This document shows positions 34,058 through 44,400 of a DNA stretch of 64,000 nt, piece after piece. The stretch comes from Herpetospermum pedunculosum (Eukaryota > Streptophyta > Magnoliopsida > Cucurbitales > Cucurbitaceae): positions 25,932,001-25,996,000 of the forward strand of contig CM051524.1 of NCBI GenBank assembly GCA_028017165.1. The letters run 5' to 3'. The notes under the pieces are model-generated. The model was not told where the DNA came from. It ran no database searches and worked only from the letters and a program-made list of their open reading frames with translations. The translations under genes were made by a program, and so were the position numbers. How positions within the stretch are numbered: the first letter of the stretch is position 1; each line of letters begins with the position of its first letter.

Positions 34058-34693
34058 TGGTAGTAGGATTTTCGAATATCCTACTAAATATCGGGGTGTC
34101 GAATCACGCCAAATTAATATTTATAACACTGTCTAAATCTTCTCCAAAATTTGTAGAAAGCGGTAGCCAGGATCGAACCAGAGGGAATTTAATTAGTTTA
34201 ATCTAAATTCTATTTTTAATTGTCAATTTGTATAAAATATGCTAACGGGGGGTTTTGAGAGTTAAAAACAAGAAACATGCAAATTAAGAAAATATTTAAA
34301 TAGGATTTTTGAAAAGCGGGAGAATCAAAAAATATAACGAGCACACTCAATCTAAAGGGACAGGATTATTAATTGCGATGTGATTCGGATCATAGACACA
34401 AAAGACTTAGCTAATTTAATCGCATTCACGCAAATTACATGTGTCTCGACGCTTGCTCTCGGGTTTGTGCATTTATTTTCCAACTTTTACACCTCTAAGC
34501 TCCCCTTGGCATCTCTTCTCGACCCGAACATTCCCCGAAGCTTCTAAATCACCTGAAATAGCTCCGAAACTCGTAAATGGACTTCTCGAGCTCCCTACCG
34601 CAAATCACCTGTAATAAGGCCAATTAACTAATATTAAGCACGGTAATTAGAAGATATTAAGGACATAATAATAACTCTATTTTAGAGCTATCA
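34058..34693 (-). repeat. TG-1 5' LTR with ~730-bp internal deletion
   Basis: Matches the 3' LTR at both ends but jumps at about 34440 (gcaaattacatg joined to tgtctcgacgcttgc). The missing part includes TATA and nearly all palindromes. Confidence 0.9.
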
Positions 34694-34713
34694 ACTCCCC
34701 ATCTATGTCGTCA

Positions 34714-35306
34714 TTCGAAGATGATCATCTGTAAGTTGGAGTCAAATAACCTTTTATGGAAATATACCTATAAAGATCTTCAACTGCAAATCATTGTTGC
34801 AAAATCGTCTGGTAGAAAACATGTTCAGTGGCGACTTTCCATCATAGATGTGATCTGCAAATCATTGTTGCAAAATCGTCTGGTCGGAAACAGGGTCAGT
34901 GGAGGCTTTCCATTAGAGATGTGTAACGTGATTGTCATTGACTTTAACCATAATAGATTTTCAGTGGTTTGCTCCCCCCAGAAATTAGGAATTGCCAAAA
35001 GTTGCAAAGGTAACATATTGTAAACAATTATTTTACATATAATTTTTCGAAGTAGATAGGAAACCCCGTGCACCTTTACTTTACTGGGTCGATTCCACCC
35101 AAAATTGTCAACTGCAAAGACTCTCCAACGTCTTGATCTCAGCCACAATAATTTTGAAAATACTTTGCCAAAGGAGATTGGATCTCTTTTACCGTTGGAA
35201 ATTCTTCGAGTTTCGGAAAATATACCTGGTGAATTGAGAAGCCTCTCCCATTCGACAAAATTTCAAATGGGTGACAATTCATTCTCTGGTAGCATTCCTT
35301 TGTAGT
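34714..35306 (+). pseudogene. LRR receptor-kinase pseudogene, leucine-rich-repeat part
   Basis: Frames switch often, but LRR units are clear: LLQNRLVGNRVSGGFPLEMC, then LQRLDLSHNNFENTLPKEIG, LPLEILRVSEN, and a FQMGDNSFSGSIPLE-like end. Order and wording match subfamily XI-type LRR receptor kinases of plants (extracellular LRRs, one membrane helix, cytoplasmic kinase), which act as cell-surface receptors. A 71-bp segment is tandemly duplicated (34784-34854, 34855-34925). The kinase fragment 49022-49290 lies on the same strand beyond Ath-2 and probably comes from the same gene. The 5' part of the gene is missing; copia C leader sequence sat directly against it before TG-1 inserted. Confidence 0.8.
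34784..34925 (+). repeat. 71-bp tandem duplication in LRR pseudogene
   Basis: Two adjacent diverged copies (start ctgcaaatcattgttgcaaa), together one extra LRR-sized unit. Confidence 0.85.
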
Positions 35307-35427
35307 GATGCATTAGGAACAGACAATTATCTTCATTAAGTTAGCCTCAAACCAGGAATGGAGCAAGATCGAGAAGAGCTTTCGGGCTGAGAGGAAAAAT
35401 CAGACATCATAATGCAGTTAAACTATA

Positions 35428-36037
35428 GAGTAAAACTTGTTTGCATGCTCCGAGACAACCATCTTTTGCAGCCCAGTCATGTGGCACATTGTAATTGGCT
35501 AAATATTTATATATTTTTTATAAAAATAATTCTCCCTAATTTCAAACGTTGTTACTTTACTTGAATTTTTTAGTTCCATTTTCTCTCTCCTCTCACCTAC
35601 TCCTTCTTCTTTTGAAGGCCCTTCCTCTCCCGTCCTTCATCCCCCTCCTCGTAACATGGAAATCGATTTCCATCTTTCTTCTCCTTCATTCTTCCCACGG
35701 ATCTATGTCCAACACTAAAATTAAATTTAAAAAATAAAAAAGGAAAATCTGTTTTTTTACTCTCTAAAAAAAGCCTCAAATTGAAATTTATATCAACCCA
35801 CATTGTTCTCCTCTAATCCAAAACTTTACAGCTTCCATTACAATCCACACACATCACAAATCTCACGCCGTCGGGAACCCAATCGAACAAAATGATATAA
35901 ATATTGCTCACTGAATGTGCACAAAAAATCGAGATAACGACGTTAGAAAATTAAGGAGGATAATATTTATCACTCACAGTGTGCCACATGGGTTGCAAAA
36001 GATGCTTGTAGCCCAGCCCTACAAGCAAGTTTTACTC
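35428..36037. mobile_element. 610-bp Mutator-like MITE, 9-bp TSD TAAACTATA
   Basis: TSD at 35419-35427 and 36038-36046. Ends GAGTAAAACTTG and CAAGTTTTACTC; imperfect terminal inverted repeats extend about 75 bp (CATCTTTTGCA and ATGTGGCACA blocks on both sides). Non-coding interior. Long TIRs plus 9-bp TSD indicate MULE-type mobilisation. Confidence 0.88.
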
Positions 36038-36054
36038 TAAACTATATGGCTTTT

Positions 36055-37770
36055 TGTTGCGTGCTCAATGTGTTAAAATAAATAAGCAATAAGATAGAGA
36101 GAGCACTCAGAACATGCAAGCATACATGGTCCTATAGCAAGTAGTAAGTATTTTTCATTCGTTTTCCCACAGAGATTTATTATAAGCTACTAGAGAAGTG
36201 TAAAGTTAAGAAAGAATGGGTGGATTTGATGGGGTCAAATTGGTTTTAAATTGTCTATTTCCTACTGAATACGTAGAGGGTAGCAACATAAACAAGTGCA
36301 AGTCAAAGCTAAACTCAAATGAAAAGAAACGAGATTAATAAATGAAGAAGAAAACAGCTAAACAGAATTGTGAACTTAGCAGAATTGCGGAAACAGCAAT
36401 TCTACCGCAATTTTCCTAACAGCGAAAGTGTGTAAAATGGAGAAACAAGGGCTACTAACGACTCCTCTATAGGCATTTTCTCACGATTCTCAAGCATTGG
36501 ATCAACTCTCTATGCATCAAACTCACTCAATCTCATGTATCGTCCGATTCCATGCATTAGATTCTTTAGTTTACTCATGTCCAAGTAAGGTCTTAAGCAT
36601 CTTGTTAAAGCAGAAAGTTATGGTTTGTACTAGGAAAACGCCTATTCCTAGGTCGTTTTCTGGCTACCTTGAAAGGCTAGCATGAGTGTATGACTCTGAA
36701 CTCTTACTCCTTCCAGAGGTTAGGAGTTCTTTGGACAAAATGGATGGCCAATCGAAATTGCCCGTGGGATGAAGCTTACATACAATCAATGCTTCGAGAG
36801 CTATCCTACATGCTTGATTCACGTTTTTTAGCCTACAGTATTGTCATTAGCATGCCCCTAGGTGACTTAGTTACTCATGGATGTGGGGAGAACATAAATA
36901 AAAGATGAAAGAGACATGCTTAGAAGATAAATAAACTGAAAACAGCAAGGTAAGACAGTGAGTTGCAAAGATAGGAAATTGAGAAATGAAGAATTATGCT
37001 TTAATTACTTGATTGTTTGAATGAACAAAAGAGAAACTTAAAGTGAATAACAGAAAGACAGAACACAACGAAATGGACTGATCTAGCTACTAGAAAAGGA
37101 ACAACAACAATACAAAGCTGGAAAATGGAAATAAAGAGCAGAAAGCTGAAATTGAGCGTGAACGCCTTGTTGCGATTGCTTCGGCTGAATGGGGAGAAAG
37201 AATAGCCTTGTTTGGATGAATCCAATCGGGAGAGAAGATGAATCTTCTCTCCTTCCTCTCAGATTGTCGATTCCAACAGCTGAGACTCTCACACCAACAG
37301 ACGAAGAAGAATGACAGGAGAAAAGATGGAGCTGCGAGAAGACTTCTACGCTTTCGGATGATGCTTGAACCCTCGACTTTGACCCCCTTTTATAGTAATC
37401 TGCAGGTGCGTTTGGGCCAAGGAGAACCATCAATCTTCAACGTCGTACTTCAAAATGGATGGAGGAGAAAGAACGAATCCCTGAAATAACGGAAATTAAC
37501 AGAAAAAGATCAGTCAACTTACGGTTTTCACTTGAAACATTGCGGTTTCAGCAATGTTTCCGCAATGCTGTCGCAATGTAGTTTTTTCATTCTTTTACTT
37601 CGGTTTTCAATCCTTTTCTTTCCTTTTGCACACAAGTCCTAATTTAGCTACCTTCTTTTAATTCTCACAAATAAGCATAGGTTTAAGCTAAATCCTATCA
37701 AAAACACCTAAGAGTGTGCATCTTTCTAAGCTAAATAAGTCCTAAATAAGTCACTTTTGGAGACATAACA
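36055..37770 (-). repeat. Ath-2 3' LTR (1716 bp)
   Basis: Minus ends TGTTATGTC and ACGCAACA. U3 holds CATTGCGG...CCGCAATG (37538-37567); TATA box CTATAAAAGGGGG at 37384-37396; a second palindrome AATTGCGG-N14-CCGCAATT at 36383-36412 lies in R/U5. Small frames within it are fortuitous. Confidence 0.96.
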
Positions 37771-37808
37771 CACCCCCAAACATAAGGTTTTGCTCGTCCT
37801 CGAGCAAA
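37771..37808 (-). promoter_or_regulatory. Ath-2 polypurine tract and pre-PPT hairpin
   Basis: Complement of cacccccaaacataagg abuts the LTR; hairpin TTTGCTCG-TCCT-CGAGCAAA at 37789-37808 has an 8-bp perfect stem. Confidence 0.9.
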
Positions 37809-39225
37809 CTAAGGACTTACTTAGGCTGCTGTTTCATTTTCTTTAACCACTTACTGACTCCCCTATATCCCTATCTATAGCAGTGCTGTCCTGTGACACA
37901 CTCCTAAGTTTAAAACTATCCCCTTATCTAGCTTCTTCTGACTTCGCATGCCTAATACTCCTGCTGTTTTCATTAACTCCCTACAACTGATCTACTTGCT
38001 TTTGTCATATCATGCCACTATCCCTAAGGTTTCAAATTCTACCTAGCTTTACCCCAGACTCAGTACATGCTTCTAGTTTTTACTTTTGAGCTACCTAGGA
38101 TTCCTTAGAGTCATGCCAGTCTTAGTATTAACAGTGACAGTAGTACTTGAAGAGAACAATCTAAACCCTGACATCACTACATTGGACATACATTCATCTC
38201 CCTAAACAACCCTACAAGCTACAACTTTGTGCTCAGCTACTTGAGGATCAGAGTTCTTTTTAAATAGGACATCTAAGCCACAAAGTTGCAACTCCTAGGT
38301 ATACATTCTTCTTCCCTACTTTTTCCTTTTTTCTTTCTTAGGTGGAGCCTTTCCTTTGGTTGCCTTTTGATGCAATGCCACTTGTGGGTTACACACTTGG
38401 CACTGATTACTCAGCAACCTAAGAAAGACACCCCTCTTTATTCTATTTTTCATTTTTTTTTTCAGTTCATCATTTTTTTTTGTAATAGGAGAAGAAGAAT
38501 GCTTATGCTTTTAAGGGAGAGAGGAATGTTCCTAGGCCTAGGGTGGCCTCCCCCAAACTTAAACTACTCATTGTCCCCAATGAGTGTCTGAGGTGGCACA
38601 CCCCCAAACTTGTCCTAGAAGCATCTAGTCTAAAGTAAAACAAAGAGAATCTAAAAGCCCTAGGCATAGACAGATCATTCTAAAAGTAAATATCATAGCA
38701 GCAGAAATTTGAAAAAACAGATAGATAAGGACTTAAAGCTATGCATGCTGAGCTTTTTAGAGATTAATTTAAACTATCAAAGGGTGTCCTATGACACTCA
38801 TCCAGCATGCTTGAAGATAAGCTATATAAGGTAGTCATGGTAGCCGCAAAAGATAGAATTTAAACAGATCACAGCCTAGCTAAACAGACAGTCCAAAACA
38901 TGCATTCAGTAATAAAAATTGCGGGTTCCGCAATTATTTCGCAATAAAGTCAGGGCAGATATATCAGTGTTTAAGGCCCCTACGCATGCTTTCTCCAGTC
39001 AATCAAGCTCTCTAAAAATGAAACTACACTAATCTACCTAATCAGCTAGCAGCAGGCTATACTAAACAACTTAAAAACTTAAAACCAAGCAACTAAATTA
39101 GATCAAAATATTAACTAAAAACAGCATAATTCACACGGTTCACAAAAAGTAGTTTGATTTTTTTTTTTTTTTTTACTATTGTAAGGGAACAGCAATACTC
39201 CCTTAAGTGCAATTCAAACTAGCAC
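37809..39225 (-). other. Ath-2 3' interior, non-coding
   Basis: 1.4 kb between env-like stop and polypurine tract. Contains the Ath-2 palindrome AATTGCGGGTTCCGCAATT at 38917-38935 and a T17 run near 39158. No credible frame. Confidence 0.8.
38917..38935. repeat. Ath-2 palindrome in 3' interior
   Basis: AATTGCGGGTTCCGCAATT followed by atttcgcaata, the same trailing half-site arrangement as at 42847. Confidence 0.9.
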
Positions 39226-41046
39226 TCAGATGTCTTCATCCTCATCATCAGTCCCTCGTGGTCGTGGAGGCACCCATGGAGACAGTAGGTTCGTGGGAAA
39301 GTCAGGGAAGATGCATCCCAGTTGGTCATCAACTTCCTTGTCCCTTGCCTGTGCGTATGTGGCCCTTTGAGCCATCCTCTTCTGTAGATCCATCAGGCAC
39401 GCCATGGACAGTGACTGAGCAGCAGCCAATCTGTCCAGCTCGAACTCCATGTTCCCCTTTCTCCTCAGCCTCAAGCCTGTAGGCAGCTCCAAGTGGCCTG
39501 TGTAAGCCATCTGCTGTTCCATCCGCTCAATGGGGACCCCTGCACGCAAGCATAGTTTAGTAATAGTATTAGGGAAGAACAATGGACCCTTACCCTTCTT
39601 GGCGCAGTTAGCAATGGCGGCTGACATGACTTCACCCACGTTCATCGTGAGACCTCGCATGATTGCATAGACCAGCAGCGATCTGCTCTGGTTGATGGTG
39701 GTCTCATGAGTCACTGGGGACAGTTTCCTTCTCACGAAGGAAAACCAGACAGCCGCCTTAGCTGTGAGGTTGGCACTCATGAGAGTGTGCCTCCCATTGC
39801 GTGACACGGTCCAGGATGCTTCAGGCTGGCCAATGGTCCGAATGGCCTCTTCCAGGACGGCTTCAGTAGGCTCATCAACAATCCTCGCATAGTCAGTATG
39901 TTTTTGGCCCTTGAGGCCATAGGCTTCGTTGATTGCCCTTGCTGAGAAGTCCACTTCAACCCCTCTGACCACAGATAGGCCCTCCTCAGAATTCCTCAAA
40001 TTGGCGTAGAAGTCATACACCATGCTTGTGTAAGCCGGATTGGGTGGTCTGCACAACTCCTCCCAGCCGTGATTCATAATTCCTGTGCGCAAGAATTGCG
40101 GCAGGTCAGCAGGTCTGTCGAGGAAGCCCTTCTCGTGCAGCAGCTCCCTTTTCCTTAACTCAATGCCTCTGGACTCAGCGTCAGAAGACACATACCTCAC
40201 TGATTGAGGCTCATCTTCAGGGTACAGCTTGGCCTTCCCCTTGTCTTTCAGTTTGGCTGACTCAGCAGCCTCAATCTTGAGCTTCTTTAGGGAAGGCTCG
40301 TCACTCCCCTTCTTGGATGAAGGCGCAGCCGTGGACTTCTTCTTCTTCTTGGACTTCTTTTTTGTTCTTGGCCGTTTGGCCTTGACAACCCTGGCTTCCT
40401 TCTTCCTCAATCGTGCCTTTGTTGTCATCTGCTGGAGGCAATCCCCCAGTGTCTCGTCCATCGAGTCATCCTTCTGTGCAGGGCTCTCAGGGCTGGCTTC
40501 CCTCAAAGGAGAGAAGACCTCGTCTTCCTCCGCTTCCCCACTGCCCTGCGTCGATTCTTGGTACTCCCCATATGGGAATTCAGGGTCAGGCCGTGGAGAA
40601 GTGTGCGAAGGAGTGGTGCTTTGTGCTGCTGTAGGGGTCTGTGCAGAACTCTGCGGTGATGAAGGCAGCTCAGGGCTCTGCGCTGGTGGCGATGAGGAGA
40701 GCTCAGGGCTTTGAACCGGTGGAGATGGTGAAGGGCTGCGCTCGGCTGTCTCGTGGGATGGCTGGCCTAGTTCTTGACTCTCCACAGAGGGAGTCTTTTT
40801 CTTGATTTCTTCTTCGGCCACAGCCATACTCCATTTGCGCTTCTTGGGTGTGCCTGCTGGTTCAGAGGGTCCAGCAGGTATCTCTGTGACGACCTTCCAC
40901 TTCTTCTTGCGGATTGGAAGTTTGGGAAGTCGTTCAGTTCGCGCAGCATCAGCGTCTGCAAGGGCAAGAAGTGCTTCCCTCGCAGCCGTTTCAGCCTCAT
41001 CAGCCCGTTTCTTGGACGCAGATCGTTCGGCTCTTGTTAGCACCAT
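39226..41046 (-). CDS. Ath-2 env-position protein, 606 residues, intact
   Basis: ATG at 41046. Residues 1-300 are disordered: A/E-rich start, basic clusters (46-51, 68-71), an S/P-rich stretch (101-150), acidic 171-200, then a strongly basic block 211-247 (PRTKKKSKKKKK) that looks like a nuclear-localisation or nucleic-acid-binding segment. Residues about 300-505 form the 'putative plant transposon protein' domain (MNHGWEELC, VYDFYANLR, LLVYAIMRG blocks). A helical region (530-570) and an acidic tail (DDEDEDI) finish it. No signal peptide, transmembrane segment or glycoprotein features are apparent, so a viral-type envelope role is not supported; a nuclear or nucleic-acid role fits better, by inference. 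It lies 0.45 kb downstream of gag-pol, so expression needs splicing or its own promoter. Confidence 0.88.
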   Translation of the reverse strand: MVLTRAERSASKKRADEAETAAREALLALADADAARTERLPKLPIRKKKWKVVTEIPAGPSEPAGTPKKRKWSMAVAEEEIKKKTPSVESQELGQPSHETAERSPSPSPPVQSPELSSSPPAQSPELPSSPQSSAQTPTAAQSTTPSHTSPRPDPEFPYGEYQESTQGSGEAEEDEVFSPLREASPESPAQKDDSMDETLGDCLQQMTTKARLRKKEARVVKAKRPRTKKKSKKKKKSTAAPSSKKGSDEPSLKKLKIEAAESAKLKDKGKAKLYPEDEPQSVRYVSSDAESRGIELRKRELLHEKGFLDRPADLPQFLRTGIMNHGWEELCRPPNPAYTSMVYDFYANLRNSEEGLSVVRGVEVDFSARAINEAYGLKGQKHTDYARIVDEPTEAVLEEAIRTIGQPEASWTVSRNGRHTLMSANLTAKAAVWFSFVRRKLSPVTHETTINQSRSLLVYAIMRGLTMNVGEVMSAAIANCAKKGKGPLFFPNTITKLCLRAGVPIERMEQQMAYTGHLELPTGLRLRRKGNMEFELDRLAAAQSLSMACLMDLQKRMAQRATYAQARDKEVDDQLGCIFPDFPTNLLSPWVPPRPRGTDDEDEDI

Positions 41047-41499
41047 TGTCGAATTGTGGAGATTTGGAGAGAGGAATCACAGATGAAGAGAAAAGCAGCT
41101 TTCTTGGAGTTCAGATAATGGGGGAATTGTGCGGATCAACGCGCCTTCTAACGGATATAAAGAAACCCAAAAAATCCCAACGGCTATATTTTTGCGGATT
41201 CTGCAAATCCAGCGAAATTCTAGTGACCGTTGGAGATTTTCTGCATTTAAATGTCAATCTTTGCTCAACCGTATCTTTGATTTGGCCCAATATCTCCTTG
41301 ATCTTTTTAGCTGGATTTAATCTCCTTGATTCCCTCTATTGATTCCCTAGAAAAAGAAATAAAATCAACATCAAATTCGTAATTAAAAACATACAAACAT
41401 ATACACAAACGATAACCGGAAAAAATGGAAAAAATAAACTAAGGCATGAGCCCCGTCTGGACGAGCACAGTAATCACTCGTCCTCTCTCGTTCTTAATT
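41047..41499 (-). other. Ath-2 spacer between gag-pol and env-like gene
   Basis: Just after the gag-pol stop, GACGAG-N11-CTCGTC (plus strand 41451-41473) forms a 6-bp stem, at the place where the other elements have the post-ORF stem-loops, though the sequence differs. TTTGCGGATTCTGCAAA at 41194-41210 is a partial match to the Ath-2 palindrome. Confidence 0.6.
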
Positions 41500-44400
41500 T
41501 CACGCTTCAGTCAAGAGGAAGGCCGAGAGAGTCTTCACATCCCCTTCCTCATAGTAGTGCTTCAACCTTGCACCATTAACCATGAATGGTTGTCCTTGCT
41601 GCAGGTTCTTTATCTCGATGGCACCATGAACAAACACATTAGTAATTACAAATGGACCTGACCATCTAGACTTAAGTTTGCCTGGAAATAATTTCAATCG
41701 TGAGTTAAATAATAAGACAAGCTGGCCTTTCTTGAAGTCCTTAATCCTAAGTCTACTATCGTGCCAAATCTTGGTCTTTTCCTTATACATTTTGGCATTT
41801 TCATAAGACATATGCCTAAGCTCATCAAGCTCATGTAATTGCAAAGACCGCAACGTTCCCGCATCGGTCACGCAATAATTCAACTCTTTTAGTGCCCAAA
41901 ATGCCTTAATTTCTAACTCGAATGGAAGATGACAAGCTTTACCATACACAAGTCTGTAAGGAGACATACCTAGGGGTGTCTTATAGGCAGTCCTATACGC
42001 CCAAAGTGCATCCTCGAGTTTAAACGCCCAATCCTTTCTGTTGGGTTTGACCACTTTTTCTAGGATATTCTTAATCTCCCTATTTGAAATTTCAGCCTGT
42101 CCATTCGAGTGTGGGTGATAGGGAGTGGCTACTCTATGTCTAATGTTATACTTAGCCAACACTCTCTCCATAGCCTTATTAATGAAATGTGTCCCTTCAT
42201 CGCTAATGATAGCACGTGGTGTTCCAAACCTAGAAAAAATGTGCCTATGCAAGAATTTTATGACTGTTTTGGCATCATTATTGGGACATGCTATGGCCTC
42301 TACCCACTTGGATACATAGTCTACTGCCACTAATATGTAAAGGTTACCTGATGATGGGGGAAATGGTCCCATGAAGTCAATGCCCCACACATCAAAGAGC
42401 TCCAACTCTAAGATGTAAGTGAGAGGCATTTCATCCTTGCGACTAAGGTTACCTGTTCTTTGGCATTCATCACAGCTGTGAGCATAGTTGTGGGCATCCT
42501 TGAAGATTGTTGGCCAATAGTAGCCACTCTGAAATACCTTTGCAGCTGTTCTTTGGCCACCAAAGTGTCCACCATAAGGAGCTGTGTGGCAGTGCTGCAG
42601 CACAGACTTCGCCTCAGCAGCTGAAACACACTTCCTTAGCAAGCCGTCAGCACATGTTTTGTAAAGTGTGGGGTCATCCCATATGAATTTCCTTGCTTCA
42701 TGAAGGAACCTCTTCTTCTCTTGTCCTCCCTTGAAAGTTGGTAGTACCTGCGATGCAAGGAAGTTAGCAATGTCAGCAAACCAAGGTTCCTCATCGTTAT
42801 CACGATGAGTCAATACAAAGACATGTTCATCAATAAAAGCATCAGAAATTGCGGTTTCCGCAATTTTTTCGCAATTATGCTGCAATCTAGAAAGATGATC
42901 CGCAACCACATTTTCACATCCTTTCTTTTCTCTAATGTCTAGATCAAACTCTTGCAGCAGCAGTACCCACCTAATCAACCTAGGCTTAGCATCAGCCTTC
43001 CTCATAAGGTACTTTAAAGCAGAATGGTCAGTGTACACAATCGTTCTGGTGCCTACAATATAGTTCCTAAATTTCTCACAAGCAAACACTACAGCTAGCA
43101 TCTCCTTCTCAGTGGTTGTGTAGTTGCATTGTGCCTCATTAAGTGTCTTACTAGCATAGTATACAGGGTGTGTTAACTTGTCAATCTTCTGTCCTAACAT
43201 GACCCCTACAGCATAGTCACTGGCATCACATAACATCTCAAAGGGAAGATCCCAATTAGGCCCTACTATAATAGGTGCTGTGACTAGTGCTTCCTTAAGG
43301 GTCTTCCAAGCTAGGACACACTCTTTAGAGAAAATGAATGGTTTGTTTAGCTCTAGAAGTTCACATAAAGGCTTGGAGATCTTAGAAAAGTCCTTAATGA
43401 ACCTTCTATAGAAACCAGCATGCCCTAAGAAACTTCTAATGGCCTTGACATTTTGGGGTTCTACCAATTTCTCTATTACTTCAATTTTTGCCCTGTCAAC
43501 TTCTACCCCTGCCCTTGACACTCTATGACCTAAGACAATCCCTTCATCCACCATGAAGTGGCATTTTTCCCAATTTAGGACTAGGTTGGTCTCCTCACAC
43601 CTAGCCAGGACTTGTCCTAGGTTCTCTAGACAGTTTGTAAATGAATCCCCAAAGACTGAGAAATCATCCATGAATATCTCTATCATGGACTCATCCAAAT
43701 CAGAGAAGATTGCCAACATGCACCTTTGGAAAGTTGCCGGTGCATTGCATAAGCCAAAAGGCATTCTGCGAAAGGCAAAAGTTCCAAAAGGGCAAGTGAA
43801 GGTAGTCTTCTCTTGGTCCTTAGGGTCTATAGTAATCTGGTTATATCCTGAATAACCGTCTAAGAAGCAGTAGTAGGCTCTACCAGCTATTCTATCTAGC
43901 ATCTGGTCAATGAATGGTAGAGGGAAATGGTCTTTTTTGGTTTCTTTGTTTAGTTTCCTATAATCCATGCAAACTCTCCATCCTGTGATAGTCCTTGTTG
44001 GAATCAGTTCATTGTTCTCATTGACTACCACAGTCATCCCCCCCTTCTTAGGTACACATTGTATAGGGCTCACCCACTGGCTACTAGCTATGGGGAAGAT
44101 CACACCAGCATCTAACCATTTTATTATTTCCTTTTTAACTACCTCTTTCATAGAGGGGTTCAGCCTACGTTGGTGATCTACTCTAGGTGTATGCTCTTCC
44201 TCTAATATAATCTTATGCATGCAATAAGAAGGGCTAATGCCTCTGATATCAGCAATAGTCCATGCAATAGCCTTCCTATGTTGCTTAAGTAGTAAAATCA
44301 GTTCAACCTCATGCTTTTCACTTAGTTTAGAAGAAATAATCACAGGCAAAGTATCATTACTTCCTAGATATGCATACTTGAGGTGAGTGGGAAGAGGTTT

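Larger units (their letters stand above)
28988..34693 (-). mobile_element. TG-1: gag-protease-only gypsy element (TR-GAG type), TSD ACTCC
   Basis: Complete by structure: LTRs 28988-30352 and 34058-34693, TSD ACTCC at 28983-28987 and 34694-34698, primer site 34036-34053, polypurine tract at 30353. The interior has gag and protease only; no RT, RNase H or integrase. The gag-pro frame is broken and the 5' LTR has lost about 730 bp, so it is an older relative of TG-2. Confidence 0.9.

Noticed and set aside
36497..37489. Small frames in the Ath-2 LTR (repeated at 47584-48576)
   Set aside because: Identical in both LTRs because the LTRs are duplicates; no motif, no start context, overlapping on both strands.
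39226..41046. True viral envelope gene
   Set aside because: No signal peptide, membrane anchor or fusion-like segment; long basic and acidic disordered regions instead.
42109..42333. Plus-strand frames inside the gag-pol gene
   Set aside because: Opposite strand of an intact 1837-codon gene with full domain content.
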